Assembly: GCA_031291335.1 (NCBI GenBank)
Contig: JARLJF010000096.1
Span: 1-33,760 of the forward strand
DNA from: Pandoraea sp.
Lineage (GTDB): Bacteria; Pseudomonadota; Gammaproteobacteria; Burkholderiales; Burkholderiaceae
Direction: 5' to 3'
Length of the DNA stretch: 33,760 bases
Shown: positions 32,579 through 33,760 of the stretch, piece after piece
How the letters are laid out: every line of letters starts with the position of its first letter
Position numbering within the stretch: the stretch's first letter is position 1
Notes under the pieces: generated by a model
Told to the model about the DNA's origin: nothing
Seen by the model: only the letters and a program-made list of their open reading frames with translations
The model's database searches: none
Position numbers and translations under genes: made by a program

Positions 32579-33184
32579 TCAATCGTCCTTGGCGGGTTTG
32601 CCCAGCGGACCGCCACGACGCTCATTCGCAGCACGTACCGTCGCGCCTCGGGGGACTTGATGGCTAAGCGCCTCGGCCAACGCCACGCGAGCCGCCATCA
32701 ACATTGCCGTCAACTCCTCGGCATGCACGCGCAAGGCCCGGTTCTCGCCTTCGAGACGCTGCAATCGCCGATACGCGTCGGCAGCATCGAACGGATGCTC
32801 CCCCGTGTAATCCGGGATCGGAAACCCCGCACCGTCCGGACTGAGTAACGCCATCACGCGAGCCACATGCTGCGCCAGCGTGTGCTGCGCGACAGCCCGC
32901 ATGCCCGGCTCGGGGGGCACGGTCGTCACCGTCGTTTCCGTACGCGCCCGGGTGATGGCGCGCTGCACGGTGCCCGCACTCGGTAGACGCTCGATACCGG
33001 CGCCCTTGAGCAGGCGCAAATACGTCTGTGCACTGTGAAGCCGATGGGTGGTCGCATTGGCGTCCCGAATGAACTGGTCGAGAAATGCGGTGTTCGATTC
33101 GCGATGCGTTGCCGCGGCCTGCCGAGCCGCCGCATGCAGAAGGCCAAGGGTAACGTCGTCGAAGCTGGGCGAGGTTCGTGGCAT
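32579..33184 (-). CDS. Hypothetical protein with C-terminal coiled coil
   Basis: I do not recognise this 201-residue protein. The start is clear: GAGGAG lies five bases before the ATG at 33184. The N-terminal half is helical and mixed (FDDVTLGLLHAAARQAAATH), with AGIERLPSAGTVQRAITRAR reminiscent of a DNA-binding helical pair. A probable coiled coil lies at about 137-170 (DAYRRLQRLEGENRALRVHAEEL), and the tail is basic. This layout superficially recalls plasmid KfrA-type DNA-binding proteins, but the likeness is weak. It follows the gene to its right by 12 bases, so they are probably cotranscribed, and converges with acr3. Confidence 0.75.
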   Translation of the reverse strand: MPRTSPSFDDVTLGLLHAAARQAAATHRESNTAFLDQFIRDANATTHRLHSAQTYLRLLKGAGIERLPSAGTVQRAITRARTETTVTTVPPEPGMRAVAQHTLAQHVARVMALLSPDGAGFPIPDYTGEHPFDAADAYRRLQRLEGENRALRVHAEELTAMLMAARVALAEALSHQVPRGATVRAANERRGGPLGKPAKDD

Positions 33185-33196
33185 CGGGACTCCTCG

Positions 33197-33760
33197 TTAG
33201 TGGGAAGAACGACGACTGAGACGGCGCGAAGGCGCCAGCGGATACAACGGCGGCAAATCGTCGGGACGGCCCGACCGGCGCGCAGCGCGCATCATTTGCC
33301 GTCTGACATGCTTCAGATGCGACTTCATTGCGGCGTCGACACCAACATCGGACGATCGATTCGCGGCATCAGGCGCATAACGCTCATACACGGCCTCACG
33401 TAGCGACGCCATGTCGGTCATATCCGCCATGTCCTCGGCATTTGCCGACGCGAGACCGGTCGGCGGCATGCCCCGTTCTGCCGCCCGACGGTCGAGCCAG
33501 CCGTACAGCGCGGCAACGAATGCCGGCCATGTGCCGCCATGGGCCGTGCGCCGCAACTGACGCCACGCATGCCCTTCCCCGGTAGCCATCGCCCGCCGCC
33601 ATGCCACGAGGCGCTGCCCCACGTGACGCCCGGCATTCGCCGTGCGCGGGCCGATCCAGAGCAAGGCGAACACCAGCGCAATACCCGCACCCGCGAACCA
33701 GAAGTCGGACGGGTCGAGCACGATCACGCGGTGGGCAACACGTCCGACGGCGTCCGCCGG
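33197..33760 (-). CDS. Partial protein with one membrane helix, possibly BatD-like C-terminus
   Basis: The frame is open from its stop at 33197 to the window edge, so this is the C-terminal 187 residues of a longer protein; an internal GTG at 33727 would give 176 residues but has no ribosome-binding site. A single membrane segment (WFAGAGIALVFALLWI) follows a short lead, then a cytoplasmic part with WRQLRRTAHGGTWPAFVAALYGWLDRRA. This resembles the end of BatD-type aerotolerance proteins, where a membrane helix precedes a small helical domain, but I am not certain. The tail is very arginine- and serine-rich. Confidence 0.6.
   Translation of the reverse strand, partial: PADAVGRVAHRVIVLDPSDFWFAGAGIALVFALLWIGPRTANAGRHVGQRLVAWRRAMATGEGHAWRQLRRTAHGGTWPAFVAALYGWLDRRAAERGMPPTGLASANAEDMADMTDMASLREAVYERYAPDAANRSSDVGVDAAMKSHLKHVRRQMMRAARRSGRPDDLPPLYPLAPSRRLSRRSSH

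Noticed and set aside
32..33760. Many open frames of 60-300 codons antisense or out of frame to the genes listed
   Set aside because: They lie wholly inside genes with clear family motifs and arise from high GC content; none has its own ribosome-binding site plus recognisable domain.

Overview
This is a GC-rich, densely coding stretch of what looks like a betaproteobacterial chromosome. Its gene content (Aap-type transporter, urea carboxylase, several class V aminotransferases, an acr3-type ars cluster) suggests Burkholderiales, perhaps close to Pandoraea. That placement is a judgement from protein families, not a measured one. I see no rRNA, tRNA, CRISPR, transposase or phage gene.

Layout. 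1-64: start of an unidentified minus-strand gene. 252-3675 (minus): amino-acid ABC transporter, a binding protein followed, behind a hairpin, by an unusual fused permease. 3893-7801 (plus): class V PLP enzyme, MetY sulfhydrylase and a flavin-dependent monooxygenase, read as a sulfur-scavenging module. 7806-8669 (minus): lipoprotein esterase. 8892-10692 (plus): lipocalin, chalcone-isomerase-fold protein and DUF2878 membrane protein. 10756-12953 (plus): aminotransferase and Ldh-family oxidoreductase. 12902-14302: divergent O-methyltransferase/TetR pair. 14401-15243: a second methyltransferase. 15334-21564 (minus): allophanate hydrolase, urea carboxylase and GntR regulator, i.e. ATP-dependent urea breakdown. 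21769-22413 (minus): zeta-type GST. 22719-24064 (plus): ECF sigma factor and RskA-type anti-sigma. 24260-29553 (plus): DUF1295, CFA-like methyltransferase, FAD oxidoreductase, DUF1365, CFA synthase. 29675-32468: arsH, arsR, arsC, acr3. 32579-33760 (minus): two poorly known genes, the last cut by the window edge.

Main discovery. The motif TGCATCCG-N13-TCCGTAT occurs three times with an invariant spacer: in front of the sigma-factor gene, in front of the DUF1295-CFA operon next to it, and about 14 kb away in front of the lipocalin-chalcone isomerase-DUF2878 operon. It resembles the -35/-10 pair reported for SigK-type ECF factors. The sigma factor therefore very probably controls itself and two operons, which together encode a membrane fatty-acid modification pathway and envelope lipid-binding proteins. 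The functional link between the two separated operons is read directly from shared promoter sequence.

Other regulatory structure: a sigma-54-like promoter with an NtrC-like site and a GntR-type operator stacked before the urea operon; two identical 15-bp boxes 43 bp apart between the GST and sigma genes; an inverted repeat plus direct repeats between the O-methyltransferase and TetR genes; related ArsR-type sites before arsH and arsC; and a 16-bp perfect palindrome near the left end. The only gene-free stretch over 300 bases is 22414-22718, which holds the twin boxes, one ECF promoter and a leader of about 130 bases.
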